Source: Clostridia bacterium (GTDB taxonomy: Bacteria > Bacillota_A > Clostridia > Christensenellales > Aristaeellaceae). Taken from it: a stretch of 11,827 bases of DNA. Both the position numbers and the translations under genes were made by a program. Of the stretch, positions 1-7,609 are shown piece by piece (positions within the stretch are counted from its first letter, which is position 1; every line of letters starts with the position of its first letter). A model generated the notes under the pieces. It did not search any database and was not told the DNA's origin. It saw only the letters and a program-made list of their open reading frames with translations. The DNA lies in the NCBI GenBank assembly GCA_017432405.1, contig JAFRJF010000254.1, forward strand, positions 1 through 11,827, in the 5' to 3' direction.

Positions 1-3000
1 ATGGGCTTGAGATGGATGCCGCGGAGGTTCATCTCGATCAGGATCTCCAGGAGGGTGACCTCGTCGTCCTTGGTGGCCGTGCGCTCGGACTTGTCCAGCG
101 CCTTGATGTCGTCGATCATGCCCCGCAGGGCGTCCACGTCCCGCGTGGTCATGCGGGTGGCGTCGAAGCTCTCGGCGTTGCGGGCCAGGTAGCAGCAGTA
201 GTAAGCCGCGGGATAGAACACCTTGAAGTAGGCGATCCGCAGCGCCATCGTCACGTAGGCCACCGCGTGGCCCTTGGGGAACATGTACTTGATCTTCTTG
301 CAGGTGTCGATGTACCACTCGGGACAATTCGCGTTTCGCATGGCCTCCTCCATCTGGGGGGTCAGGCCCCGGCCCTTGCGCACGGCCTCCATGGTCTTGA
401 AGGCCATCGACGCCTCCACGCCGCTGGCGATCAGCGCGTTCATGATGTCGTCGCGGGTGCAGAAGCACTCCCTCAGCGGGATGCCCTGGTGCACCAGGTC
501 CTGGGCGTTGCCCAGCCACACGTCGGTGCCGTGGGAGAGGCCGGAAATTCGGATCAGCTCCTCCATCGTGCTGGGCCGGGTCTCCTTCAGCATGCCCCGC
601 ACGAAGGATGTGCCGAACTCGGGCACCCCCAGCGTGCCGCTCTCGGACACCTTCAGCTCCTCCGCCGTCAGTCCCAGCGCCTCCGGGCTGGTGAACAGAG
701 AGATGATCTTTCCAAACACCTCCGGGTCGTGCAGCGGCACGGCCTGGGGGGCGATGCCGGTGATGTCCTGGAGCTTGCGCAGCATGGTCGGGTCGTCGTG
801 GCCAAGCACGTCCAGCTTCACCAGCACGTCGTGCATGCTGTTGAAGTCGAAGTGGGTGGTGATGGTGGGGGTGCTCTGGTCGTCGGCGGGGTGCTGGATC
901 GGTGTGAACTGGTAGATCTCGTACTCCTTGGGCAGCACCACCATGCCCGCCGGGTGCTGGCCCGTGGTGCGCTTGACGCCGGTGATGCCCCGCGCCAGGC
1001 GCTCCATCTCGGCCCTGGGCAGGGATATGCCCTTCTCCTCGCAGTACTTCAGCACATAGCCATAGGCCGTCTTCTCGGCGATGGTGCCGATGGTGCCGGC
1101 GCGGAAGCAGTACTGCTCGCCGAACAGCTCCTGGATATAGCGGTGGGCCCTGGGCTGGTATTCGCCGGAGAAGTTCAGGTCGATGTCGGGCACCTTGTCG
1201 CCCTTGAAGCCCAGGAACACCTCGAAGGGGATGTTGAAGCCGTCCTTGTTCATCATGGCCCCGCACTCGGGGCACGCCTTCGGCGGCAGGTCAAGGCCGG
1301 TGGTGTAGTTGGGGTCCGGGTCGAACTCGGTGTGCCGGCACTTTGGGCACGCATAATGGGGCGGCAGGGCGTTGACCTCGGTGATGCCCGACAAAAACGC
1401 CACCAGCGACGAGCCCACCGACCCACGGCTGCCCACGATGTAGCCGTCGGACAGGGATTTCGCCACCAGCTTCACCGCGATCATGTACAGCGTGGAGAAG
1501 CCGTAGCCGCTGATGGCCCCCAGCTCCTTGTCGATGCGCTTCTGCACGATCTCCGGCAGCGGGTCGCCGTACAGGGAATGGGCCTTGTCGTTCACCAGCT
1601 GGCGCAGCTCGCCCTCGGCCTCGGGCCAGAAGGGCTGGAAGGTCTCCTTGCCCTCGGGGTGGGGGATGAAGATCTTCACGTCGCCGATCATGTCGGCGAT
1701 GGCGTTGGGGTTGGTGATCACGACCTCCCGGGCCTTCTCCCGGCCCAGGTAGCTGAACTCCTCCAGCATCTCGTTCGTGGTGTGGAAGTACAGCGGCGGC
1801 TGGATGTCGGCGTCCTTGTAGCCTTCTTTTGTAAGCAGTATGGCCCGGTACACGCTGTCCGTGGGGTTCATGAAGTGCACGTCCCCTGTGGCACACACCA
1901 TCTTGCCCATGGCCTCGCCCAGGGCGACGATTTTGCGGTTCAGGTTCCGCAGGGCCTCGTCGTCCGGCACGGTGCCCTCCCGCTTCAAAAAGGCGTTGTT
2001 GCCGATGGGCTGGATCTCCAGGTAGTCGTAGAAGGACGCGATGCGCTTCAAAGTCGCCTCGTCCCGGTCGTCCAGCACCGCCTGGAACAGCTCGCCCGCC
2101 TCGCAGGCGCTGCCCACGATCAGCCCCTCCCGGTACTTGGCGATCAGGCTGCGGGGGATGCGGGGGCGGCGGTGGAAGTAGTTCAGGTGCCCCTCGCTGA
2201 CCAGCCGGTACAGGTTGGTCATGCCCTGCTGGGACTTGGCCAGCAATATGATGTGGTAGCTCTGCTTGGCGGCGTCGGTGGGGTAGCAGGTGTTCAGCTG
2301 GCCCAGCTGGGAAATGCCCTTCTGGGCGCGCACCTCCTCCAGCACCTTCACGAGCATCTGGGCCGTGGCCCGGGCGTCGTGCACGGCCCGGTGGGCGTTG
2401 GTCAGCGATATGCCCAGCTGCTTGCACATGTTGCCCAGCTTGTGGGTCTTCAGCTGGGGATACTGGTTGCGCACCAGGGCCAGCGTGTCCAGTATGGCGA
2501 AGTCGAAGGGCAGTCCCGCCTGTTTGAAGGCGCGGCGGAAGAAGCTCATGTCGAAGCTGGCGTTGTGGGCCACCAGCACCGCGCCCTCGCAGAACTTCGC
2601 GAACTCGGGCATGACGGTCATCAGCGCCCGCTTGTCCCTCAGCATGGCGGTGGTGATGCCGGTGATCTCCACCACCTTGTCGGGCACCGGGCGGCCGGGG
2701 TTGATCAGCTCGCTGAATTCGGCCACCTCCACGCCGTTCTCGAAGCGCACCGCGCCGATCTCGATGATCTCGTCGGTGCGGGTGTTCAGGCCGGTGGTCT
2801 CCACGTCCAGCACCACGAAGGCGGTGCCGTCCAGCGGGATGTCCCCGGCGTTCTCCACGATGGCCGCGTCGTCGTCGATCAGGTACCCCTCGCAGCCGGG
2901 GATCAGCTTGATATTGTTCTTCTTGGCCGCGCCGAAGGCCTCGGGGAAGGCCTGCACCACGCCGTGGTCGGTGATGGCGATGGCTTTGTGCCCCCAGGCC

Positions 3001-4061
3001 GCCGCCTGTTTGATCAGGTCGGAGGCCGAGGCGCAGGCGTCCATCGTGCTGTAATTGGTGTGCAGGTGCAGCTCTACCCGCTTGTCGGGGCTGGTGTCCT
3101 CGCGCACGGGCTTTTCGGCCCCCACGATGTTGTCGACCATCAACACCATCTGGTTGGAGAAGCTGTCGAAGTTGTACTTGCCCTGCACCTTGGCCCACTT
3201 GCCGGGCTTCAGCGCGTCGGAGAGCGTTTCGGCCATGGCCTGCACACTGGCGGGGTTCTCCCGGCTGCGGCGGGCGCTGAGGAACAGCTTGCAGTTCACC
3301 GAGCCGGTGTAGTCGGTCATGGCGAAGGTGACGATCTTGGTCTCGCCGTTCTTGGCGTCCTTGATGTCCAGGCTGACGATCTCGCCCTTGACCACGCAGC
3401 GGCCCACGTCCTCGGTGACCTCGCCCATGGGGATGACGGGGTCGTGGATCATGCGGCCGTACAGCGCCTCGCTGGGGGCGGCCTTCTTCTGGGCCTGGGG
3501 CTGTGCGGCGGCGGTGGCGGCGATCAGCTCGGCCTCCCTGGCCCTGGCCTCGGCGATCTGGCGGATGCGCCTTTCCTCGTCCCCGGCCACCTCCACCCGG
3601 ACCCGGGCCTGTATGCCAAACAGGTCGTTCAGCTTCTCGCCCAGTATGGCGTCCACCCTGCGGGCCTTCAAAAAGCTCAGCCCCTCGGCGCTGGACACCC
3701 GCACGGTGAGCACGCCGTCTGCCAGCGTCCAGCCCTTGCCGCTCCAGTCGATGAAGGGCATGCAGCCGGGGCTCTCGTGGCGCACCAGCGATTTCATCAG
3801 CCCGCTGGCCACCGAGATGTCCGAAAGCACCCTTTCCCGCAGGGCCGGGTATTCCAGCTGCACCTTGACTCCAACGGCGGGGAAAGCCCCGGCGATGCGG
3901 CGGTTGACGCACTCAAACTGGGCGTCGTTGAGTATGCGGTCGCAGCGCAGCCGCACCCTCATGGCGCCCGTCTTCTTCGATATGCTCACCCGTGACAGCT
4001 CCAGCGCTTCCGCCAGCGCCGGGTCCTCCTGGGCGATCAGGTTTTTCCAAAGCTCTGCCAT
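1..4061 (-). CDS. polC: DNA polymerase III subunit alpha, Gram-positive PolC type (3' end cut by window edge)
   Basis: This is the replicative DNA polymerase of low-G+C-type Gram-positive bacteria, with its own 3'-5' proofreading exonuclease. About 1353 codons are visible from the ATG at 4061, and the frame is still open at base 1. PolC proteins are usually near 1430-1450 residues, so about 80 are missing. In order I see an N-terminal domain (1-210), an OB-fold (about 215-310), a PHP domain starting with ELHLHTNYS (about 327), and an inserted DEDDh exonuclease (FVVLDVETTGLN about 415, HNASFD, HRAVHDA about 560). The polymerase core follows, with GSRGSVGSS (about 877), two zinc-type pairs CPKC and CPECG (about 904-930), and PDIDLNFSG with catalytic aspartates (about 957). 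No strong Shine-Dalgarno precedes the ATG. The upstream stop lies 6 nt away, so translational coupling is likely. The identification is very secure. Confidence 0.97.
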   Translation of the reverse strand, partial: MAELWKNLIAQEDPALAEALELSRVSISKKTGAMRVRLRCDRILNDAQFECVNRRIAGAFPAVGVKVQLEYPALRERVLSDISVASGLMKSLVRHESPGCMPFIDWSGKGWTLADGVLTVRVSSAEGLSFLKARRVDAILGEKLNDLFGIQARVRVEVAGDEERRIRQIAEARAREAELIAATAAAQPQAQKKAAPSEALYGRMIHDPVIPMGEVTEDVGRCVVKGEIVSLDIKDAKNGETKIVTFAMTDYTGSVNCKLFLSARRSRENPASVQAMAETLSDALKPGKWAKVQGKYNFDSFSNQMVLMVDNIVGAEKPVREDTSPDKRVELHLHTNYSTMDACASASDLIKQAAAWGHKAIAITDHGVVQAFPEAFGAAKKNNIKLIPGCEGYLIDDDAAIVENAGDIPLDGTAFVVLDVETTGLNTRTDEIIEIGAVRFENGVEVAEFSELINPGRPVPDKVVEITGITTAMLRDKRALMTVMPEFAKFCEGAVLVAHNASFDMSFFRRAFKQAGLPFDFAILDTLALVRNQYPQLKTHKLGNMCKQLGISLTNAHRAVHDARATAQMLVKVLEEVRAQKGISQLGQLNTCYPTDAAKQSYHIILLAKSQQGMTNLYRLVSEGHLNYFHRRPRIPRSLIAKYREGLIVGSACEAGELFQAVLDDRDEATLKRIASFYDYLEIQPIGNNAFLKREGTVPDDEALRNLNRKIVALGEAMGKMVCATGDVHFMNPTDSVYRAILLTKEGYKDADIQPPLYFHTTNEMLEEFSYLGREKAREVVITNPNAIADMIGDVKIFIPHPEGKETFQPFWPEAEGELRQLVNDKAHSLYGDPLPEIVQKRIDKELGAISGYGFSTLYMIAVKLVAKSLSDGYIVGSRGSVGSSLVAFLSGITEVNALPPHYACPKCRHTEFDPDPNYTTGLDLPPKACPECGAMMNKDGFNIPFEVFLGFKGDKVPDIDLNFSGEYQPRAHRYIQELFGEQYCFRAGTIGTIAEKTAYGYVLKYCEEKGISLPRAEMERLARGITGVKRTTGQHPAGMVVLPKEYEIYQFTPIQHPADDQSTPTITTHFDFNSMHDVLVKLDVLGHDDPTMLRKLQDITGIAPQAVPLHDPEVFGKIISLFTSPEALGLTAEELKVSESGTLGVPEFGTSFVRGMLKETRPSTMEELIRISGLSHGTDVWLGNAQDLVHQGIPLRECFCTRDDIMNALIASGVEASMAFKTMEAVRKGRGLTPQMEEAMRNANCPEWYIDTCKKIKYMFPKGHAVAYVTMALRIAYFKVFYPAAYYCCYLARNAESFDATRMTTRDVDALRGMIDDIKALDKSERTATKDDEVTLLEILIEMNLRGIHLKP

Positions 4062-4067
4062 AGTACC

Positions 4068-4544
4068 CTATTTTTCGTTGACGAGCTTGCCGGTCATGTG
4101 CTCCGGCACCAGCTCGAACACCAGCACGCCGGGGCCGGAGTGCTGGATTTCGTAATTGATGTAACCCTCGTCCCGGGTGAACTTGTAGCTCAGCTTACGG
4201 CTGATTTCAAGGGCCCGTTCGTGGTCCTCCACGATGCGAAGCCGCCCGAACACGATCACGCTTTTGATGTTCAGCGCCCAGTCCCCGGGCTTCACGAAGC
4301 CCTGGTCGTACACGCAGAACGACGCCTTGTCGCAGCGGGCCATGGCGTCGTTGCGGTGGCCCTTTTTGCCACTGTGGAAATACAGGTGCCCGTCGTCGGG
4401 GTCATAATAGTGGTTGATCGGCGTGCCGTAGGGGTAGCCGTCGTCGCCGAGGACGGACAGCACGCCCCGCTTCTCATTGGTCAGGATCTCGACGCACTCG
4501 GCGTCGGTGAGCTGCTGCTTTTTCCGGTTCATTTCGCGGAACAT
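4068..4544 (-). CDS. Pyridoxamine 5'-phosphate oxidase-fold (NimA-like) flavin/cofactor-binding protein
   Basis: A 158-residue protein of the PPOX split-barrel superfamily. Landmarks are RGVLSVLGDDGYPYGTPINH (26-45), the strand LYFHSGKKGHRNDAMARC (54-71), SFCVYD (75-80) and SVIVFGRLRIVED (95-107), ending in EHMTGK (149-154). This resembles the group containing NimA-type nitroimidazole reductases and many uncharacterised FMN- or haem-binding proteins. The substrate cannot be deduced, and a role in drug or redox detoxification is only inference. The start at 4544 is supported by AAGGAG at 4553-4558, 8 nt upstream. The stop is 6 nt from the polC start. The gene lies in an otherwise conserved housekeeping cluster, downstream of a small palindromic repeat, and looks like an accessory insertion. 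Confidence 0.87.
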   Translation of the reverse strand: MFREMNRKKQQLTDAECVEILTNEKRGVLSVLGDDGYPYGTPINHYYDPDDGHLYFHSGKKGHRNDAMARCDKASFCVYDQGFVKPGDWALNIKSVIVFGRLRIVEDHERALEISRKLSYKFTRDEGYINYEIQHSGPGVLVFELVPEHMTGKLVNEK

Positions 4545-4552
4545 GGCTTTGA

Positions 4553-4558
4553 CTCCTT
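4553..4558 (-). promoter_or_regulatory. Ribosome binding site of the PPOX-family gene
   Basis: AAGGAG on the minus strand, 8 nt before the ATG at 4544. It begins only 3 nt from the outer end of the palindromic hairpin at 4562-4598, so folding of that hairpin could affect ribosome access. That effect is inference. Confidence 0.75.
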
Positions 4559-4561
4559 TGC

Positions 4562-4598
4562 AAATGCTGATTTGTCGCGCTGCGCCAAATCAGTATTT
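4562..4598. repeat. Palindromic intergenic element, compact copy (element A)
   Basis: Two 13-nt arms, AAATGCTGATTTG (4562-4574) and its inverted copy (4586-4598), pair at 12 of 13 positions around an 11-nt loop. The loop can itself form GCG/CGC pairs. It fills most of the gap between the GNAT and PPOX genes, and the GNAT stop codon TAA (4597-4599) lies in its right arm. No T-run follows on the minus strand, so an intrinsic terminator is unlikely. The left arm continues as AAATGCTGATTTGTCG, which recurs with one mismatch at 7301-7316 and a few at 11250-11265, marking it as a dispersed repeat. Confidence 0.8.
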
Positions 4599-5163
4599 AT
4601 CTCAACCTCCCGTACACCGCGCAATCCTTCCATTGCCCGTCGTGCCAGGTGTGTTTGACCATAAGTCCCTCTTGTGCAAACCCGCACTTTTCCAGCACCC
4701 GGCGGCTGCCCAGGTTTTCCGCAAGGCAGCTGGCCGTCACCCGGAACGCGTCCTTCGAGAAGATGAAATCCAGCGCGGCGGTCACGGCCTCGGTGGCGTA
4801 GCCACGGTTCCACAGGTCCCGGCGAATAAAGTAGCCCAGGCCGTAGTGGGCCCCGTTCTCGCCGCCGTCGATGAGGTGCAGCCCCACCGAGCCCGCCGCT
4901 TCGCCGGAGGCCCTCTCCACGATCATCAGGTTGTAGCGCAGGCGGAAGCTGGCCTCGTCGTCCCGCATCACGGAACGAAGATAGGCCTCGGTTTCATCCA
5001 GGCTCTCCCTGCGCATGTCGGGCAGGTACCAGGTGGTGGCCGGGTCGCTGAGCATGGCGTGCAATGGCATGAGGTCTCCGGGGGCGTGCTCCCGCAACGC
5101 CAGCCGCGGCGTCTCCAGGCGGAGCATGTGGGTGTTGACGTCCGGCTCGAATATGGGGGTCAT
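4597..5163 (-). CDS. GNAT family N-acetyltransferase (RimJ/RimL-like)
   Basis: A 188-residue acetyltransferase that should transfer acetyl from acetyl-CoA to an amine, possibly a protein N-terminus; the substrate is unknown. The N-terminal LRLETPRLALRE (14-25) is the typical opening of RimJ/RimL-like members. The acetyl-CoA loop is RRDLWNRGYATEAV (114-127), and the C-terminal motif is ENLGSRRVLEKCGF (149-162). The start ATG overlaps the ispG stop as ATGA (5160-5163), so translational coupling is likely. An internal ATG at codon 13 (5127) is nearer to the usual family start but lacks a visible ribosome site. The protein ends abruptly at VYGRLR, and its stop lies in the palindromic element downstream, so the last few family residues may have been lost. 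Confidence 0.9.
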   Translation of the reverse strand: MTPIFEPDVNTHMLRLETPRLALREHAPGDLMPLHAMLSDPATTWYLPDMRRESLDETEAYLRSVMRDDEASFRLRYNLMIVERASGEAAGSVGLHLIDGGENGAHYGLGYFIRRDLWNRGYATEAVTAALDFIFSKDAFRVTASCLAENLGSRRVLEKCGFAQEGLMVKHTWHDGQWKDCAVYGRLR

Positions 5164-6212
5164 CGTTCATCGATCATCCTGCGGATCTCGGCGACCAGCT
5201 CGGCGGCCAGGTCGCCGCCCTTGATGGACCGGGGCGGCTGGTCCTTCACGAACAGAATTCCCGCGCCGTCCTTTCCGCCTGCCACGCCCAGGTCGGCCTC
5301 CCGGGCCTCGCCGGGGCCGTTGACCACGCAGCCCATCACGGCCACCTTCAGGGGAACCCGGATGTCGGCGGTCTCGGCGCGCACCCGGTGGGCGATGCCC
5401 TCCACGTCGATGCCGGTGCGCCCGCAGGTGGGGCAGGAGATGATCTCGATGCCGTCCCGCCGCAGCCCGCAGGCGCGCAGGATCGAAAGCCCCGCGGGCA
5501 CCTCCTGCACCGGGTCGCCGGACAGGGACACGCGGATGGTGTCGCCGATGCCCTCCAGCAGCAGCGCGCCGATGCCCACGGCGCTCTTGACGATGCCCAC
5601 GTCCGCAGTGCCGGACTCGGTGACGCCAATGTGCTGGGGATAGTCGCAGGCCTTCGCCGCCAGCCGGCAGGCGGCCACCATCTTGCGCACGTCGGTGGCC
5701 TTGAAGGACAGCACGATGTCGTCGTAGCCGGCCCTCTCCAGCATCCGGGCGTGGTTCAGGCCGCTTTCCACCATCCCCTCGGGGGTGACGCCGCCGTACT
5801 TTTCGAGAATTTCCTTCTCGATGCTGCCGGAGTTCACGCCGATGCGAACCGGCACGCGATGCGCCTTCAGGCAGTCGGCCAGCTCGCGCACGTGGGCCTC
5901 CCCGCCGATGTTGCCGGGGTTGATGCGCACCTTGGCGATGCCGTTTTCCACCGACTGTATGGCCAGCCGGTGGTTGAAGTGGATGTCCGCCACCAGCGGC
6001 ACCGGACTGCCGTCCACCAGGTCGCGCACGGCCTTCGCGCAGGCCTCGTCGTACACCGAGACGCGCACGACGTCCGCCCCCGCCGCCGCCATGGCGCGAA
6101 TCTGGGCAAGGGTGGCCTCGACGTCACGGGTGTCGGTGTTGGTCATGGTCTGAACGGATATAGGCGCGCCTCCGCCGATTTGGACGGGGCCGACGTTGAC
6201 TTTGCGGGTCAT
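5160..6212 (-). CDS. ispG: 4-hydroxy-3-methylbut-2-en-1-yl diphosphate synthase (IspG/GcpE)
   Basis: IspG catalyses the penultimate step of the MEP isoprenoid pathway, the reductive opening of 2-C-methyl-erythritol 2,4-cyclodiphosphate to HMBPP, using a 4Fe-4S cluster in the cytoplasm. The 350-residue product has the opening TRKVNVGPVQIGGGAPISVQ, the barrel motif LVADIHFNH (73-81), and KVRINPGNIG (94-103). The cluster ligands are in SCPTCGR (C260, C263) and GCVVNGPGE (C295, E302), matching the known three-Cys-one-Glu set. Length is normal for the bacterial two-domain form. The ATG overlaps the rseP stop as ATGA, and its own stop overlaps the next ATG in the same way. ispG beside rseP and dxr is common in Clostridia. 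Confidence 0.98.
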   Translation of the reverse strand: MTRKVNVGPVQIGGGAPISVQTMTNTDTRDVEATLAQIRAMAAAGADVVRVSVYDEACAKAVRDLVDGSPVPLVADIHFNHRLAIQSVENGIAKVRINPGNIGGEAHVRELADCLKAHRVPVRIGVNSGSIEKEILEKYGGVTPEGMVESGLNHARMLERAGYDDIVLSFKATDVRKMVAACRLAAKACDYPQHIGVTESGTADVGIVKSAVGIGALLLEGIGDTIRVSLSGDPVQEVPAGLSILRACGLRRDGIEIISCPTCGRTGIDVEGIAHRVRAETADIRVPLKVAVMGCVVNGPGEAREADLGVAGGKDGAGILFVKDQPPRSIKGGDLAAELVAEIRRMIDER

Positions 6213-7276
6213 AGCTTAAACCCTCCCCCGATCAATTTCACGATGTCGTGGAACGTCAGCACCACGAACAGGCCCAGCAGCAGCACCATGCCGATGGCGT
6301 GGACGGTGCCCTCCTTCTCGGGGGGAATGGGCTTGCCGCGGATGGCTTCGACGATCAGGAACAGCAGTCGCCCGCCGTCCAGCGCGGGGATGGGCAGCAG
6401 GTTCATGATGCCCAGGTTCAGGCTGATGATGAAGATCAGCCACAGCACCATGTACATGCCCTCCCGGGCCTGCTGGGCCACCACGGCGATGATGCCCACG
6501 GTGCCGGCGGTGTCCTCCAGGCCCTCGCCCTTGAAGATCAGGTTCTTCAGGCTCTCGAGCATCATGCCGGTGGTCTCCACCATGTAGCTGCCGGCCTCCC
6601 GGATGGACTCGAAGAAGCTGTAGGTGCGGCTGGAAAACACGATGCCGATCTGGTAGCGGGTGGTCTTGCCCGTCTCATCGGTCACCGGCGCGGGGGTCAT
6701 GCTGTAGGCCAGCTTCTCGCCGCCCCGGTCCACCACCAGCTCGACGGGCTGGGTCAGGTCGCCGGACTGTATGACCTTGATCATCTGGTTGACCCCGGCG
6801 GTGTCGTTGGTCAGCGCCTCGCCGTTGACCTCGAGAATGCGGTCTCCCGGCAGGAGCCCCGCCTCGGCGGCGGGCTGGCCCGGCATCACCGAATCGACGA
6901 TGGGATAGGTCTCGGCGATAAAGTAGCAGTTCAGCATGATCGCGCACACCACGAAGGCCAGCACGAAGTTCATGAACGGCCCCGCCAGCACGGTGATGAA
7001 CCGCTTCCACACCGGCTGGTTGTTCATGGCGCGGGGGTCGTCGTTGACCTCGTCCTCGCCCACGAAGGCGCAATAGCCTCCCAGCGGGATCGCCCGCAGG
7101 GAATACTGTATGCCCTTGCGCTCCCAGCCCAGCAGCCTCGGGCCGAAGCCCACGGAAAACTCCACGATGCCGATGCCGCACAGCCGCCCCACGAAGTAGT
7201 GCCCGAATTCATGCACCGTCACGATGAGGCCAAGGATCACGATGGCGAGGAGAACGTATAAGATGTTTGACAGCAT
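6209..7276 (-). CDS. rseP: Site-2 intramembrane zinc metalloprotease RseP/RasP
   Basis: A membrane-embedded zinc protease that cleaves transmembrane segments, such as anti-sigma factors and signal-peptide remnants. The 355-residue protein has a first membrane helix (about 4-20) leading into HEFGH (22-26), the zinc-binding and catalytic motif. Further on are AGPFMNF (98-104), a central PDZ domain (about 125-190, with AAEAGLLPGDRILEVNG), and NLLPIPALDGGR (292-303) carrying the third zinc ligand, D300. Several C-terminal hydrophobic helices follow. A single PDZ domain and this length fit Gram-positive members. The start at 7276 has GGAGGT (7283-7288), 6 nt upstream. It is separated from dxr by the repeat-filled gap but coupled to ispG by ATGA overlap. 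The physiological substrate is not visible here. Confidence 0.97.
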   Translation of the reverse strand: MLSNILYVLLAIVILGLIVTVHEFGHYFVGRLCGIGIVEFSVGFGPRLLGWERKGIQYSLRAIPLGGYCAFVGEDEVNDDPRAMNNQPVWKRFITVLAGPFMNFVLAFVVCAIMLNCYFIAETYPIVDSVMPGQPAAEAGLLPGDRILEVNGEALTNDTAGVNQMIKVIQSGDLTQPVELVVDRGGEKLAYSMTPAPVTDETGKTTRYQIGIVFSSRTYSFFESIREAGSYMVETTGMMLESLKNLIFKGEGLEDTAGTVGIIAVVAQQAREGMYMVLWLIFIISLNLGIMNLLPIPALDGGRLLFLIVEAIRGKPIPPEKEGTVHAIGMVLLLGLFVVLTFHDIVKLIGGGFKL

Positions 7277-7325
7277 AGTTTAACCTCCGGGGAGATTGGT
7301 AAATTCTGATTTGTCGGGGAGACGA

Positions 7326-7353
7326 GGGAATAGGGAATAGGCAATAGGGAATA
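7326..7353 (+). repeat. GGGAATA heptamer tandem repeat, left array
   Basis: Four consecutive heptamers GGGAATA, GGGAATA, GGCAATA, GGGAATA, followed by a partial GGAAT. The variant GGCAATA unit is mirrored by TATTGCC in the right array, so the two arms keep complementarity even at variant positions. Confidence 0.9.
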
Positions 7354-7555
7354 GGAATGACGGCTGACGCGTACATATCGGTAGCGTGCGTGTCGTCCTA
7401 AAGGAATAACTGCGTGTTTAAGCAGCGACATAAAGTTAGTCCTTCAGAGCGGTGTCTGCGCTGCCGTTACAGGTTTTTGGGGGATTTTGAGCTTCTGTTT
7501 CTTCGCGGGAACGTTTCCTTTGTCTTGGCCGCGACGTTCCGTGCGCGGCTTTTCC

Positions 7556-7590
7556 TATTGCCTATTCCCTATTCCCTATTGCCTATCCCC
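7556..7590 (-). repeat. GGGAATA heptamer tandem repeat, right (inverted) array
   Basis: On the plus strand this reads TATTGCC, TATTCCC, TATTCCC, TATTGCC and a degenerate TATCCCC. It is the inverted counterpart of the array at 7326-7353. Confidence 0.9.
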
Positions 7591-7609
7591 TTGGCGTCAG
7601 CGCTACAAA

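Larger units (their letters stand above)
7277..7609. other. 333-bp gap between dxr and rseP without a convincing gene
   Basis: This gap holds the rseP ribosome site (7283-7288) and, beyond it, almost entirely repeat-derived sequence (see the MITE-like element). Small frames on both strands read through the heptamer repeats, giving LLPIPYSL-type peptides, and are not credible. An imperfect hairpin lies at 7504-7547 (GGAACGT 7508-7514 with ACGTTCC 7534-7540, plus CGCG outside). No convincing promoter or terminator is visible on the minus strand, so the operon may read through or a weak promoter may be missed. Confidence 0.7.

Noticed and set aside
12..3995. A 1327-codon open frame on the plus strand
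   Set aside because: It lies antisense to polC, whose minus-strand frame shows all PolC motifs. The antisense product is a low-complexity Gly/Val/His/Leu-rich sequence typical of the complement of GC-rich coding DNA.
4562..4598. Hairpin between GNAT and PPOX genes as an intrinsic terminator
   Set aside because: The stem is AT-rich and no T-run follows on the minus strand. The downstream sequence is the PPOX ribosome site instead.
7370..7405. Possible promoter for rseP (TTTAGG, 17 nt, GATATG on the minus strand)
   Set aside because: Both boxes fit the consensus poorly, so I cannot separate this from chance.
7326..7590. Heptamer arrays as a CRISPR array
   Set aside because: The units are 7 bp, directly adjacent without spacers, and appear in inverted pairs. 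No cas gene is present.
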